From contig NZ_FRCB01000001.1 in the NCBI RefSeq assembly GCF_900142765.1, forward strand, positions 310,001-374,000: a DNA stretch of 64,000 bases, given 5' to 3'. Position 1 is the stretch's first letter. The number at the start of each line of letters is the position of its first letter. Position numbers and translations under genes: made by a program. A model generated the notes under the pieces. That model was given only the letters and a program-made list of their open reading frames with translations. It did no database searches and was not told the origin of the DNA. Origin of the DNA: Roseovarius litoreus. GTDB taxonomy: Bacteria > Pseudomonadota > Alphaproteobacteria > Rhodobacterales > Rhodobacteraceae. This document shows, piece by piece, positions 34,289 to 42,105 of this stretch.

Positions 34289-35581
34289 TCACTCCGCTGC
34301 GATCTTGTTTTGCACCGTCGCATTTCGGGCGGCATCCAGCAGGATGTCCAGTCCCTTGCGCAACGTCTCTTCGGGGATGGTCAGCGGTGCCAGCACCTTG
34401 ACCACCTCGTCATCCGCGCCCGATGTCTCGATGATCAGGCCGTTCTCGAAGGCGCGCGCACAGATATCGCCCGCCATCTCGCCCGAACCCACATCGACAC
34501 CCTGCATCATGCCGCGCCCCTTCAGACGCGCACCCGGCACCACATCGGCAATCGCCTGCAGCCCAGCCGTCAGGATCGCCGACTTGTGCTGCACCTCGTT
34601 CTGGAACGTATCATCGGCCCAGAACTTCTCGAGCGCGACGCGCCCGGTGACAAAGGCATGGGTATTGCCGCGGAAGGTGCCATTATGCTCGGCGGGCTTC
34701 CAGATGTCATGCTCGCGCTTGATGAGCAACGCGGCGAACGGCAGGCCAAAGCCCGACAGCGATTTCGCCTGTGTCACCATATCCGGCTCGATCCCGGCGC
34801 TTTCAAAGGCAAAATAGGTGCCCGTGCGTCCGCACCCCGACTGGATGTCATCGACGATGAGCAGCGCGCCCAGCTTCTTGGCCAGACGGGCGACACCCTG
34901 CATCCATTCATCGGATGCGGCGTTCAGGCCGCCCTCGCCCTGCACCGGCTCAAAGATGAACGCCGCAGGCGCATCGACACCCGATGACGGGTTGTCGAAC
35001 ATCATTTCCATCTGGCGCAGCGTGTCCATCTCGTCGCCGAATGCGCCATCGAACGGCATCCGCGTCACGCCACACAGCGATCCACAGCCCGCACCGGCCC
35101 GCTTGCCGGCATTACCGGTCAGCGACAGCGCGCCCATGGTCATGCCGTGAAAGCCATTGGTGAAAGCCACGATATTGCGGCGCCCCGTGACCTTGCGCGC
35201 CAGCTTCATCGCTGCTTCCACGGCGTTCGTGCCGGTCGGCCCGGTCATCATCACCTTGTAGTCCATGCCCCGCGGCTTGAGGATATTCTCCTCATAGGCC
35301 TCCAGGAACCGGGCCTTTTCCTGCGTATACATATCCAGACCATGCGCGATCCCGTCGCCCGCGATATGAGCGACCAGCGCCTCTTTCATGTCCGGATCGT
35401 TATGCCCGTAATTCAAGGACGAGCATCCGGCCAGAAAGTCGATATAGGTGGTGCCGTCGGCGGCCGTCATTTCGGCGCCCTTGGCCTTGGTGAACACCGT
35501 CTCGAAGCTGCGGCAATAGCTGCGCGCTTCCGATTCACGGCGTGTAAAGATTTCAAAGTCGGCTGACATGTCAGTCGGCAT
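34289..35581 (-). CDS. ectB: Diaminobutyrate-2-oxoglutarate transaminase
   Basis: A 430-residue class III PLP aminotransferase that converts aspartate semialdehyde and glutamate to 2,4-diaminobutyrate. Family marks are SYCRSFETVFTKAKGAEM near the N terminus, LIVDDIQSGCGRTGTYFAFE, and the PLP lysine in TQAKSLSGFGLPFAALL. The ATG at 35581 follows AAGGAAACGCC; a second Met at residue 5 is possible. It lies 47 bp after ectA and 7 bp before ectC. Confidence 0.96.
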   Translation of the reverse strand: MPTDMSADFEIFTRRESEARSYCRSFETVFTKAKGAEMTAADGTTYIDFLAGCSSLNYGHNDPDMKEALVAHIAGDGIAHGLDMYTQEKARFLEAYEENILKPRGMDYKVMMTGPTGTNAVEAAMKLARKVTGRRNIVAFTNGFHGMTMGALSLTGNAGKRAGAGCGSLCGVTRMPFDGAFGDEMDTLRQMEMMFDNPSSGVDAPAAFIFEPVQGEGGLNAASDEWMQGVARLAKKLGALLIVDDIQSGCGRTGTYFAFESAGIEPDMVTQAKSLSGFGLPFAALLIKREHDIWKPAEHNGTFRGNTHAFVTGRVALEKFWADDTFQNEVQHKSAILTAGLQAIADVVPGARLKGRGMMQGVDVGSGEMAGDICARAFENGLIIETSGADDEVVKVLAPLTIPEETLRKGLDILLDAARNATVQNKIAAE

Positions 35582-35628
35582 GGCGTTTCCTTTATGTCTG
35601 GTGGGTTGAAGGCTGGCGCAGGCCGCGA

Positions 35629-36159
35629 TCAGGCGGCGCGCTTCAGCGCTTCGGCGAAGTCGATCGTGACCATATGCTCTGTGGCATGGCGTCCGTCGAA
35701 ATGGTCCTCGCGGGTGTAATGTGGCTGGCTCTTCAGCTTGCCACCGATTGTTTTCGAGAATTTCCCGAACAGCGCCCAGGAGGCATCATTGCTCAGCGTG
35801 ATCGTGGTCTGCAGACGGTTGACCGTCTCGCATTCCTCGCGCTCGGTCAGCGTCTTCAGCATCCGCGAGCCAAGCCCCTGGCCGCGCGCCTTTTCAGACA
35901 CGGCAACTTGCCACACGAACAACGTCTCCTCGTCCGACGGCATCACATAGGCCGAGATCCAGCCCACCGGCACGCCGTCCATCTCTGCAAGGATACAGGT
36001 GTCGCGGAAATGGTCGCACTGGATCAGATTGCAATACATCGAATTCTCATCCAGCGGATGACAGGACGCGATCAATTCCCAGATCGCCGCACCATCCTCG
36101 CGGCATGGCTTGCGGAACGTGATCTTCGGTTTTTGTTTCGATCCTTCGATTGTATGCAC
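35629..36159 (-). CDS. ectA: L-2,4-diaminobutyrate acetyltransferase
   Basis: A 176-residue GNAT enzyme that acetylates diaminobutyrate with acetyl-CoA. Segments ITFRKPCREDGAAIWELIAS, LDENSMYCNLIQCDHF and the acetyl-CoA loop VSEKARGQGLGSRMLKTL are diagnostic. It starts with GTG (HTIEGSKQ) after AAGGGAT. It is the first gene of the operon, divergent from ectR across a 158-bp A/T-rich control region. Confidence 0.95.
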   Translation of the reverse strand: MHTIEGSKQKPKITFRKPCREDGAAIWELIASCHPLDENSMYCNLIQCDHFRDTCILAEMDGVPVGWISAYVMPSDEETLFVWQVAVSEKARGQGLGSRMLKTLTEREECETVNRLQTTITLSNDASWALFGKFSKTIGGKLKSQPHYTREDHFDGRHATEHMVTIDFAEALKRAA

Positions 36160-36180
36160 GGCTCTGATCCCTTGTTGTTA

Positions 36181-36290
36181 GCATGACTAAGTATATACCT
36201 CCGACATTCTATTTCAACCGTCTAAGTATTTTTACGCGCTATATGCGGCAAATCGCGCATATTGAATGAAATTACCCTTAGTATTATATG
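36181..36290. promoter_or_regulatory. ectA-ectR divergent control region
   Basis: A strikingly A/T-rich region. CTAAGTAT occurs at 36187-36194 and 36222-36229, with the near copy CTTAGTAT at 36277-36284. A perfect dyad ATATGCG (36241-36247)/CGCATAT (36256-36262) with an 8-nt centre is a good candidate MarR-type (EctR) operator. TATACC/TATATG-like -10 elements occur in both directions. Confidence 0.5.
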
Positions 36291-36317
36291 TGTGTCATGG
36301 CACAAACAGTTAGACAT

Positions 36318-36869
36318 ATGAACCAAACTACTTCGCGGATTGCGGATTTCCGCAAAAAAAGTAATCTGTCGCGATCCTTGACGGAGATTGATTTGGACCG
36401 GACAGATATCAGCCTCATCGCCCTGCGACGCATCCTGCGCGCCACCGAGATGTATTCGCGCGATCTCGCACGCGAGGCGGGCCTGACAGCGGTGCAGTTG
36501 CGCGTGCTGCAGATCGTATCGGAAAAAGGCTACGCCACCCCGACCGAGCTTTCGCAGCGCATGGGCGTGACGCAGGCAACGATTTCGGTGCTCATCAAGA
36601 AACTGGAATCAAAGGGCCTGCTGACGCGGCAGCAATCCGAACAGGATCGCCGCCAGACCCGGCTTGGCATCACCCCCGAAGGCATCGCCAAGGTGCGCGC
36701 CGCCCCCGATGCGCTGCAACAGCGCTACGTCAAGCAGTTCGAGGCGCTCGACGATTGGGAACAGGCGATGATCGTCGCCGTTCTTGAGCGTGTGTCAACC
36801 ATGCTCGACGCCAAGGATATCGACGCCTCCCCAGTGCTGGCCGTGGGAGATATCGACCGCTCCCACTGA
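36318..36869 (+). CDS. ectR: MarR family regulator of ectoine synthesis
   Basis: About 183 residues. The MarR winged helix covers residues 50-120: AGLTAVQLRVLQIVSEKG, PTELSQRMGVTQATISVLIK (recognition helix) and a basic wing QQSEQDRRQTRLGI. EctR proteins repress ect operons until osmotic stress rises. MNQTTSRIADFRKKSNLSRS is taken as the start; an in-frame upstream ATG or GTG would add ten residues. It is divergent from ectA, the standard EctR location. Confidence 0.88.
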   Translation: MNQTTSRIADFRKKSNLSRSLTEIDLDRTDISLIALRRILRATEMYSRDLAREAGLTAVQLRVLQIVSEKGYATPTELSQRMGVTQATISVLIKKLESKGLLTRQQSEQDRRQTRLGITPEGIAKVRAAPDALQQRYVKQFEALDDWEQAMIVAVLERVSTMLDAKDIDASPVLAVGDIDRSH

Positions 36870-36894
36870 CCGGCTGACCGCGCAGCGCGGCGGG

Positions 36895-37485
36895 TCAGCG
36901 GATGGCCGGATCGGCGCTGCTCTGCGCCCAGTCCGGCTCGAAGCCCAAGACCTCCGTATCCGGCGGCAGCGCCGGATTGAACAGCTTGTTATGCGCCACC
37001 GTCGCCTGGTGCAGAAGGTTGTGCGGCGCCAGCCTCCAGACCTTGCACGACAGATCGAACCGCTGCGCGTAAGCGTCGAAAATCAAACGGCACCGCCCCG
37101 CCGCATGGATCTGCGCCGCCCCCGGTGATCCCGGCGGAAAGGTCGCCGTCAGGATATCCGAAAACTCCTCGGGCTTCTGGTAATAGGCCGATGACAGGAA
37201 CCGGATCGCCTGATCGCGGATCTGCGCGGGATCGTTCGTCTTTGCCGCCATATGCTGCAACTCGGGCGTCACCGAATAGCCCGGCGCCTTGTTCATCACC
37301 GTGATGATATGGCCAAGCGGCTCCGCCTGATCCGGCAACAGCACCGCCGGCATGATCGGATCGCCGGGGCGCCCATCTTCATCGCGCATCGACATCTGCC
37401 TGACGCGGCATTGCCACTTCATGAAGGCCTTGCGCAGGGGATGGTCCGAAAAACTCTGTCCGAACTGTGCCGCCAACGAACTCAT
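36895..37485 (-). CDS. Hypothetical protein, 196 aa
   Basis: I do not recognise a family. It is a soluble-looking protein with no signal peptide or membrane helix. Features are an N-terminal LAAQFGQSFSDHPLRKAFMK block and CRVRQMSMRDEDGRPGDPIM, which resembles a metal or substrate loop, then a helical middle (FLSSAYYQKPEEFSDIL) and HNLLHQATVAHNKLFNPALP near the end. Its start overlaps the nitrilase-family gene by ATGA, so it likely assists the same nitrogen-compound pathway. Confidence 0.7.
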   Translation of the reverse strand: MSSLAAQFGQSFSDHPLRKAFMKWQCRVRQMSMRDEDGRPGDPIMPAVLLPDQAEPLGHIITVMNKAPGYSVTPELQHMAAKTNDPAQIRDQAIRFLSSAYYQKPEEFSDILTATFPPGSPGAAQIHAAGRCRLIFDAYAQRFDLSCKVWRLAPHNLLHQATVAHNKLFNPALPPDTEVLGFEPDWAQSSADPAIR

Positions 37486-38327
37486 GCGACGCTCCTTCTG
37501 GGTTGGGTCAGGGTGAATGGCCGGTCGGCGGTCAGGCTCGGGATGCGTCCCTCGGCCCGGGCGATGTCATCAAGGTCGATACGGGCCTGCACCACGCCGG
37601 GCAGCGTGCCGCCATCGCAGATCACCTCGCCCCAGGGGCTGACGACCAGCGAATGGCCATAGCTTTCTCCGCCCCCCGGCACCGGCCCAATGGCGCAGGC
37701 CGAGACGACGAAGCGCGTGGTCTCGATCGCCCGCGCACGGTTCAGCACATGCCAATGCGCCTCTCCGGTCTTGCGGGTAAAGGCGGCAGGGCACAGCAGG
37801 ATATCCGCCCCGCCCTGCGCCAGACTGCGGAAGAGGTGTGCAAACCGCAGGTCGTAACAAATCGTATGGCCGATCCTGCCGAACGGCGTGTCATGGATCA
37901 CCGCGCGATGACCGGGGCTGACATGCGCGCTTTCGCGGTAGACCTCGGCCTCGGACAGCTGCACGTCAAAGAGGTGGATCTTGTCATAGCGCCCCCGGAT
38001 CTCGCCCCGATCATCCAGCATCAGGCCACGATTGATGATCCGCCCGTCCGGCCCATCCACCGCGATCGACCCGATATTGATCCAGACTCTCCGCTTGGCC
38101 GCGAAATCCCGCATCGCCGCCAGAAACGGATGGCTCTCCTCGGGTGCGCTCGGCGGGGCCAGCGCACCATCTTCGGTGCGCAGACCGCCGCAATATTCCG
38201 GCAGAAACAGGATATCCGCGCCCGCCTTGACCGCGGCTTCGGCCAGCGGCATCGCCTCGGCCACGGCTCCGGCGAAATCGGGCCGGGGCCGTGTCTGCAG
38301 ACAGGCGATATCAAGCGGGCGCGGCAT
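37482..38327 (-). CDS. Carbon-nitrogen hydrolase (nitrilase superfamily amidase)
   Basis: A 281-residue Nit-type amidohydrolase. The catalytic triad is visible: Glu in LFLPEYCGG (about residue 43), Lys in IRGRYDKIHLFDVQ (about 113) and Cys in ICYDLRFAHLFR (about 155). Such enzymes cleave omega-amides, for example alpha-ketoglutaramate or deaminated glutathione. It starts 5 bp after the 137-aa protein gene in the glutamine-synthetase operon, so a gamma-glutamyl amide or ketoglutaramate is an attractive substrate (inference). Confidence 0.9.
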   Translation of the reverse strand: MPRPLDIACLQTRPRPDFAGAVAEAMPLAEAAVKAGADILFLPEYCGGLRTEDGALAPPSAPEESHPFLAAMRDFAAKRRVWINIGSIAVDGPDGRIINRGLMLDDRGEIRGRYDKIHLFDVQLSEAEVYRESAHVSPGHRAVIHDTPFGRIGHTICYDLRFAHLFRSLAQGGADILLCPAAFTRKTGEAHWHVLNRARAIETTRFVVSACAIGPVPGGGESYGHSLVVSPWGEVICDGGTLPGVVQARIDLDDIARAEGRIPSLTADRPFTLTQPRRSVA

Positions 38328-38332
38328 ATGCG

Positions 38333-38746
38333 TCAGAACTTCATATAGGCCTTGCGCAACGTGACCAGCGGATGCCGGTCGGACATCTGGAACTTGATGA
38401 GCATTTCACGTGCGATCATGTCCCTGTCCTGCTGGTTGTCGGGCAGCTCGATACTGTCGGGCACCCGCACCCAGCCATTGTTGTTGCGGTCAAAGACGGC
38501 AGGCGCGCCCTCTTCGTACCCCATATGCACATCCTCCAGCCAGTTCAGATCGTCCCAGCCCATCACCTCCATGTATTTCGTCAGGAAGGGCGTGATCCGG
38601 TCGTAATCCGGCACAAGGTTCACGTCATAACGATAGCCGATATGCTGGCCGATTTCCTTTTCGCGCTCGGATTCAAGTCCGGCGGCATCCTTCAGGAACT
38701 GGTCGACATCCTTGATCTCGGAGCCGCGATACTGTGTTCCAGCCAT
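38333..38746 (-). CDS. Conserved hypothetical protein, 137 aa
   Basis: No domain recognised. The protein is soluble, acidic in the middle (WDDLNWLEDVHMGYEEGAP), and begins MAGTQYRGSEIKDVDQFLKD. Its position directly after the FMN-binding glutamate-synthase subunit, 67 bp away across a strong hairpin, recurs, as I recall, in related Rhodobacterales clusters. It could be a small subunit or chaperone of the synthase. No signal peptide or cysteine cluster is seen. Confidence 0.75.
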   Translation of the reverse strand: MAGTQYRGSEIKDVDQFLKDAAGLESEREKEIGQHIGYRYDVNLVPDYDRITPFLTKYMEVMGWDDLNWLEDVHMGYEEGAPAVFDRNNNGWVRVPDSIELPDNQQDRDMIAREMLIKFQMSDRHPLVTLRKAYMKF

Positions 38747-38774
38747 GGTTTAGTCCTCCTTTGGCGGGGTGGTG

Positions 38775-38803
38775 CCCTGCGCCACGGATCACGCGGCGCA
38801 GGG
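38775..38803 (-). other. Intercistronic hairpin after glxD
   Basis: Perfect 9-bp stem CCCTGCGCC (38775-38783)/GGCGCAGGG (38795-38803) with an 11-nt loop, in the 67-bp gap after glxD. No T tail on the minus strand. Confidence 0.55.
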
Positions 38804-38813
38804 GCGGCCCACC

Positions 38814-40178
38814 TTAAAAGTGGTGATAGTCCTCGACGCCGACCGTATAGTTGGTCCCGGCCAGCGGCACCCCGGCCATCGCCGACGCCTCCATCGTCAA
38901 CGCGGCCAGATCCTCGGGCTCCAACGAATGGATATAGGTCTTGCCGCAGGCGCGGGCGAAGAGCTGCGCCTCGATGGTGAGCGTGTGCAGGAAGTTGTAG
39001 ACACGCTCCGCCGCCGCATCCGGGTCCAGACGTTCGCGCAGCTTGGGGTCTTGCGTGGCCACACCCACCGGGCAACGGCCCGTATGGCAATGGTAGCAAT
39101 AACCCGGCTCGACGCCCATCTCTTCCTGGTAATTGGCCTCGGGGATGTCCTTGTTGCAGTTCAGCGCCATCATCGCCGAATGACCGATGGCGATGGCATC
39201 CGCGCCCAGCGCGATCGCCTTGGCCACATCGGCGCCGTTGCGGATGCCGCCCGCATAGACAAGGCTGATCTCGCCGCGCTTGCCCAGATCGTCGATGGCC
39301 TTGCGCGCCTGACGGATCGCCGCCATGCCCGGCACACCGGTATCCTCGGTGGCAAGGTGCGGACCGGCGCCCGTCCCGCCTTCCATCCCGTCGATATAGA
39401 TCGAATCCGGGTCGCATTTCACGGCCATGCGCACGTCGTCATAAACCCGTGCCGCCCCCAGCTTGAGCTGGATCGGGATCTGCCAATCGGTCGCTTCGCG
39501 GATCTCCTGGATCTTCAGCGCAAGGTCATCCGGCCCCAGCCAGTCGGGGTGACGGGCGGGCGAACGCTGGTCGATACCTGCGGGCAGGCTGCGCATCTCG
39601 GCCACCTGGTCGGTCACTTTCTGACCCATCAGATGCCCGCCAAGACCCACTTTGCAGCCCTGACCGATGAAGAACTCGCACCCGTCCGCCAGAACCAGGT
39701 GATGCGGGTTGAAGCCATAGCGCGACTGGATGCACTGGTAGAACCATTTCGAGCTGTAGCGCCGCTCGTCGGGGATCATGCCACCCTCGCCCGAACAGGT
39801 TGCCGTGCCTGCCATCGTGGCGCCACGCGCCAGCGCGGTCTTGGCCTCATAGCTCAGCGCGCCAAAGCTCATGCCGGTGATATAGACCGGGATATCCAGA
39901 ACCAGCGGCTTTTTCGCGCGCGGTCCGATCACGGTGCGGGTTTCGCATTTCTCGCGGTAGCCCTCGATAACGAAACGCGTCAGCGTGCCGGGAAGGAAGG
40001 TCAGGTCATCCCAATGCGGGATCTTCTTGAAAAGGGAAAACCCCCGCATCCGGTAGCGTCCAAGCTCGGACTTGATGTGGATGTCATCCATGACGCGCGG
40101 CGGGAAGATAAAGGAATCTCCCAGCCTGTAGGTGTCGCGCGCAAGGGGCTTCTTGGTGGGCAGATCGCCATCAGCCAT
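38814..40178 (-). CDS. glxD: FMN-binding glutamate synthase family protein (GlxD/MgsC-like)
   Basis: A 454-residue homologue of the central and FMN domains of GltB. The segment ITGMSFGALSYEAKTALARG, the FMN-site strands QIPIQLKLGAARVYDDV and DSIYIDGMEGGTGAGPHL, and the iron-sulfur cysteines in YCYHCHTGRCPVGVATQDP are all visible. It reduces an imine intermediate in glutamate or N-methylglutamate synthesis. With GlxC and GlxB it would form a split synthase. It starts with ATG after a large hairpin. Confidence 0.9.
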   Translation of the reverse strand: MADGDLPTKKPLARDTYRLGDSFIFPPRVMDDIHIKSELGRYRMRGFSLFKKIPHWDDLTFLPGTLTRFVIEGYREKCETRTVIGPRAKKPLVLDIPVYITGMSFGALSYEAKTALARGATMAGTATCSGEGGMIPDERRYSSKWFYQCIQSRYGFNPHHLVLADGCEFFIGQGCKVGLGGHLMGQKVTDQVAEMRSLPAGIDQRSPARHPDWLGPDDLALKIQEIREATDWQIPIQLKLGAARVYDDVRMAVKCDPDSIYIDGMEGGTGAGPHLATEDTGVPGMAAIRQARKAIDDLGKRGEISLVYAGGIRNGADVAKAIALGADAIAIGHSAMMALNCNKDIPEANYQEEMGVEPGYCYHCHTGRCPVGVATQDPKLRERLDPDAAAERVYNFLHTLTIEAQLFARACGKTYIHSLEPEDLAALTMEASAMAGVPLAGTNYTVGVEDYHHF

Positions 40179-40198
40179 GTGTCTGTTCCTTTTTGCGG

Positions 40199-40230
40199 GT
40201 AACGGAAGGCGCCGGGCGCCGTTCCATTAC
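40199..40230 (-). other. Intercistronic hairpin between glxC and glxD
   Basis: A near-perfect 32-bp palindrome: GTAA (40199-40202)/TTAC (40227-40230), GGAA (40204-40207)/TTCC (40222-40225) and GGCGCC (40208-40213)/GGCGCC (40215-40220). It overlaps the glxC stop codon. No T tail. Confidence 0.55.
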
Positions 40231-41096
40231 AGAATGAGTTTCTTCTCGGACGGCTCGAGGTTGTCGTAGTTCCACAACTGCTTGCCAGCCACGATCTTGG
40301 TGAAATGATCCACGCCCTTGTCGGGCATCAGCCCGTATTGCGTGAGCTTCCGGGTCAGCCATTGCCGGTCAAGATCGGTCAACTCGGCCTCGACCGCGTC
40401 AACGCCCAGCGACTTGATTTCGCCACCCACGAAGATCATCCCGTCATACATCGAATCGCCAAGGTTCTTGCCGGCATTGCCGCACACCACCATGCGTCCG
40501 CGCTGCATCATGAAGCCTGACAGCGCGCCGGTGTCGCCACCCACGATGATCGTGCCGCCCTTCTGGTCGATGCCCGTGCGCGATCCGACCGAGCCACGGC
40601 ACACCAGATCGCCACCGCGCATCGCCGCGCCAAAGGTGGAGCCTGCGTTCTTCTCGATCACGATGGTGCCGGACATCATGTTCTCGCCGCAGGACCAGCC
40701 CACGCGCCCGGTGATCCGCACGTTCGGACCGTCGATCAGACCGACACCGAAATAGCCGCACGACCCCTCGATGATGAGATTCAGCTTGTTCAGGATGCCG
40801 ACGCCAAGGCTGTGCTTGCCGCGCGGATTCTGCAGCACGATCGTGCCATAGCCTTCCTTCATCTTCTCGCGGATCGCGATATTCACCTCGGTCGTGGTCA
40901 GGTTGTCGGTGTCGATCTCGGTGCGCTTGTTGAAATCGACATCATACGCCCACGGATAGGTGTAGCGATCGGTGGCCTCGGGATCGAACTCGATATAGAG
41001 CGACTTGCCCGTCAGCTGCTCCGTGGTCATTCCAAGCGCCTTGGCGCGCTCGTCCTGACTCATCTGTTTCAATTCTGCGTCGGTTACGCTTGCCAT
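40227..41096 (-). CDS. glxC: GXGXG-motif protein (GlxC/MgsB-like)
   Basis: A 289-residue protein equivalent to the C-terminal beta-helix (GXGXG) domain of GltB. The helix shows as repeated G-x-x-x-G-x-x-x-G turns: VGWSCGENMMSGTIVIEKN, FGAAMRGGDLVCRGSVGSRT, GGTIIVGGDTGALSGFMMQR and NAGKNLGDSMYDGMIFVGGE. It is a structural subunit that holds the glutaminase and FMN subunits together. It overlaps the end of glxB by 13 bp. Confidence 0.9.
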   Translation of the reverse strand: MASVTDAELKQMSQDERAKALGMTTEQLTGKSLYIEFDPEATDRYTYPWAYDVDFNKRTEIDTDNLTTTEVNIAIREKMKEGYGTIVLQNPRGKHSLGVGILNKLNLIIEGSCGYFGVGLIDGPNVRITGRVGWSCGENMMSGTIVIEKNAGSTFGAAMRGGDLVCRGSVGSRTGIDQKGGTIIVGGDTGALSGFMMQRGRMVVCGNAGKNLGDSMYDGMIFVGGEIKSLGVDAVEAELTDLDRQWLTRKLTQYGLMPDKGVDHFTKIVAGKQLWNYDNLEPSEKKLIL

Positions 41097-42028
41097 ACCC
41101 GGACCTCCTCGTCGTAAGGGTCATAAGTGTCGATTTCTTCCGGAAGGATCGCGCGGATCGCCACCTCTTCCGAGGCCATCGCGATCAGATCGTCGGATTC
41201 GTAGAGAACCAGCGGCTTCGCCGCCATCGTGTCCTTGGCCATGCCCAGCTGATCCTTGGTCGCCACCAGATAGGTGAACACCCCGTCGATCTCGCCGATG
41301 GACTTGCGCAGGCTGTCTTCGAGCGACATGCCGTTTGCCAGGTTATGCGCGGTATAGACCGCCAGCAACTCGCTGTCGCAATTCGACATGAACCGGTGGC
41401 CCTTGCGCTCCATCTCGCGGCGCATGATCCAGTAATTGGTGATCTGGCCGTTATGCACCACGCTCACGTCGTTATAGGGAAACGCCCAATAGGGATGCGC
41501 CGACTTGATGTCGACATCCGATTCCGTGGCCATCCGCGTGTGCCCGATACCGTGGGTGCCCACGAAATCGTTCAGCCCGTAAAGCCCTGATACGACCGAT
41601 GCATCGCCCAGGTCCTTGATCAGTTCCAGACCCCGACCGATCGACAGGATCTCGACGCCGTCGACCTCTTCGATCATCTTGGCCATCTCGCCGATGCTCG
41701 CCTCGTCGCCGTCATGGCCCAGCACATAGCGATGGGCATATTTCGTGGCGCTCTGGCGGTCCTTCACGGTGGCTCCGCACTCGGACATGATCTCTTCGAC
41801 CTCGCGCACGCGCGTCTCGAGGATCTGCGTGATCCCCCGGCCCTTGGCCATGTCCTCGGCCTCGGCCACCTTCAGCCGCAGGATATAGTCGCCATCCTTC
41901 GGTTCGCCGTAGACAGCATATCCGGTGCTGTCCGGCCCCCGGTGTTTCAGGGCTTGAAGCATCGCGGTCATCTCGGACCCGACATTCGCGCTCTTGCCCT
42001 TGTGGATCAATCCAGCAATTCCGCACAT
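41084..42028 (-). CDS. glxB: Class II glutamine amidotransferase (GlxB/MgsA-like)
   Basis: A 314-residue Ntn-type glutaminase domain. After Met removal Cys2 (MCGIAGLIHKGKSANVGSEM) would be the nucleophile; HGIGHTRMATESDVDIKSAH carries the substrate-binding Arg, and SVVHNGQITNYWIMRREM the oxyanion Asn/Gly. It supplies ammonia, or in the N-methylglutamate pathway acts on gamma-glutamylmethylamide made by the upstream synthetase. It is separated from glnT by a long hairpin and overlaps glxC by 13 bp. Confidence 0.9.
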   Translation of the reverse strand: MCGIAGLIHKGKSANVGSEMTAMLQALKHRGPDSTGYAVYGEPKDGDYILRLKVAEAEDMAKGRGITQILETRVREVEEIMSECGATVKDRQSATKYAHRYVLGHDGDEASIGEMAKMIEEVDGVEILSIGRGLELIKDLGDASVVSGLYGLNDFVGTHGIGHTRMATESDVDIKSAHPYWAFPYNDVSVVHNGQITNYWIMRREMERKGHRFMSNCDSELLAVYTAHNLANGMSLEDSLRKSIGEIDGVFTYLVATKDQLGMAKDTMAAKPLVLYESDDLIAMASEEVAIRAILPEEIDTYDPYDEEVRVWQA

Positions 42029-42064
42029 CTTGAATGCGCCTCCTCAGTTTGCGTCGTTCAGGGG

Positions 42065-42090
42065 GGCGGCAGGCATAATCGCCTGCCGCC
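42065..42090 (-). other. Intercistronic hairpin between glnT and glxB
   Basis: Perfect 10-bp stem GGCGGCAGGC/GCCTGCCGCC with 6-nt loop, in the 77-bp gap after the glutamine-synthetase gene. No T tail on the minus strand; a likely stabiliser or partial terminator. Confidence 0.6.
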
Positions 42091-42105
42091 AAGACATCGA
42101 ATGCC

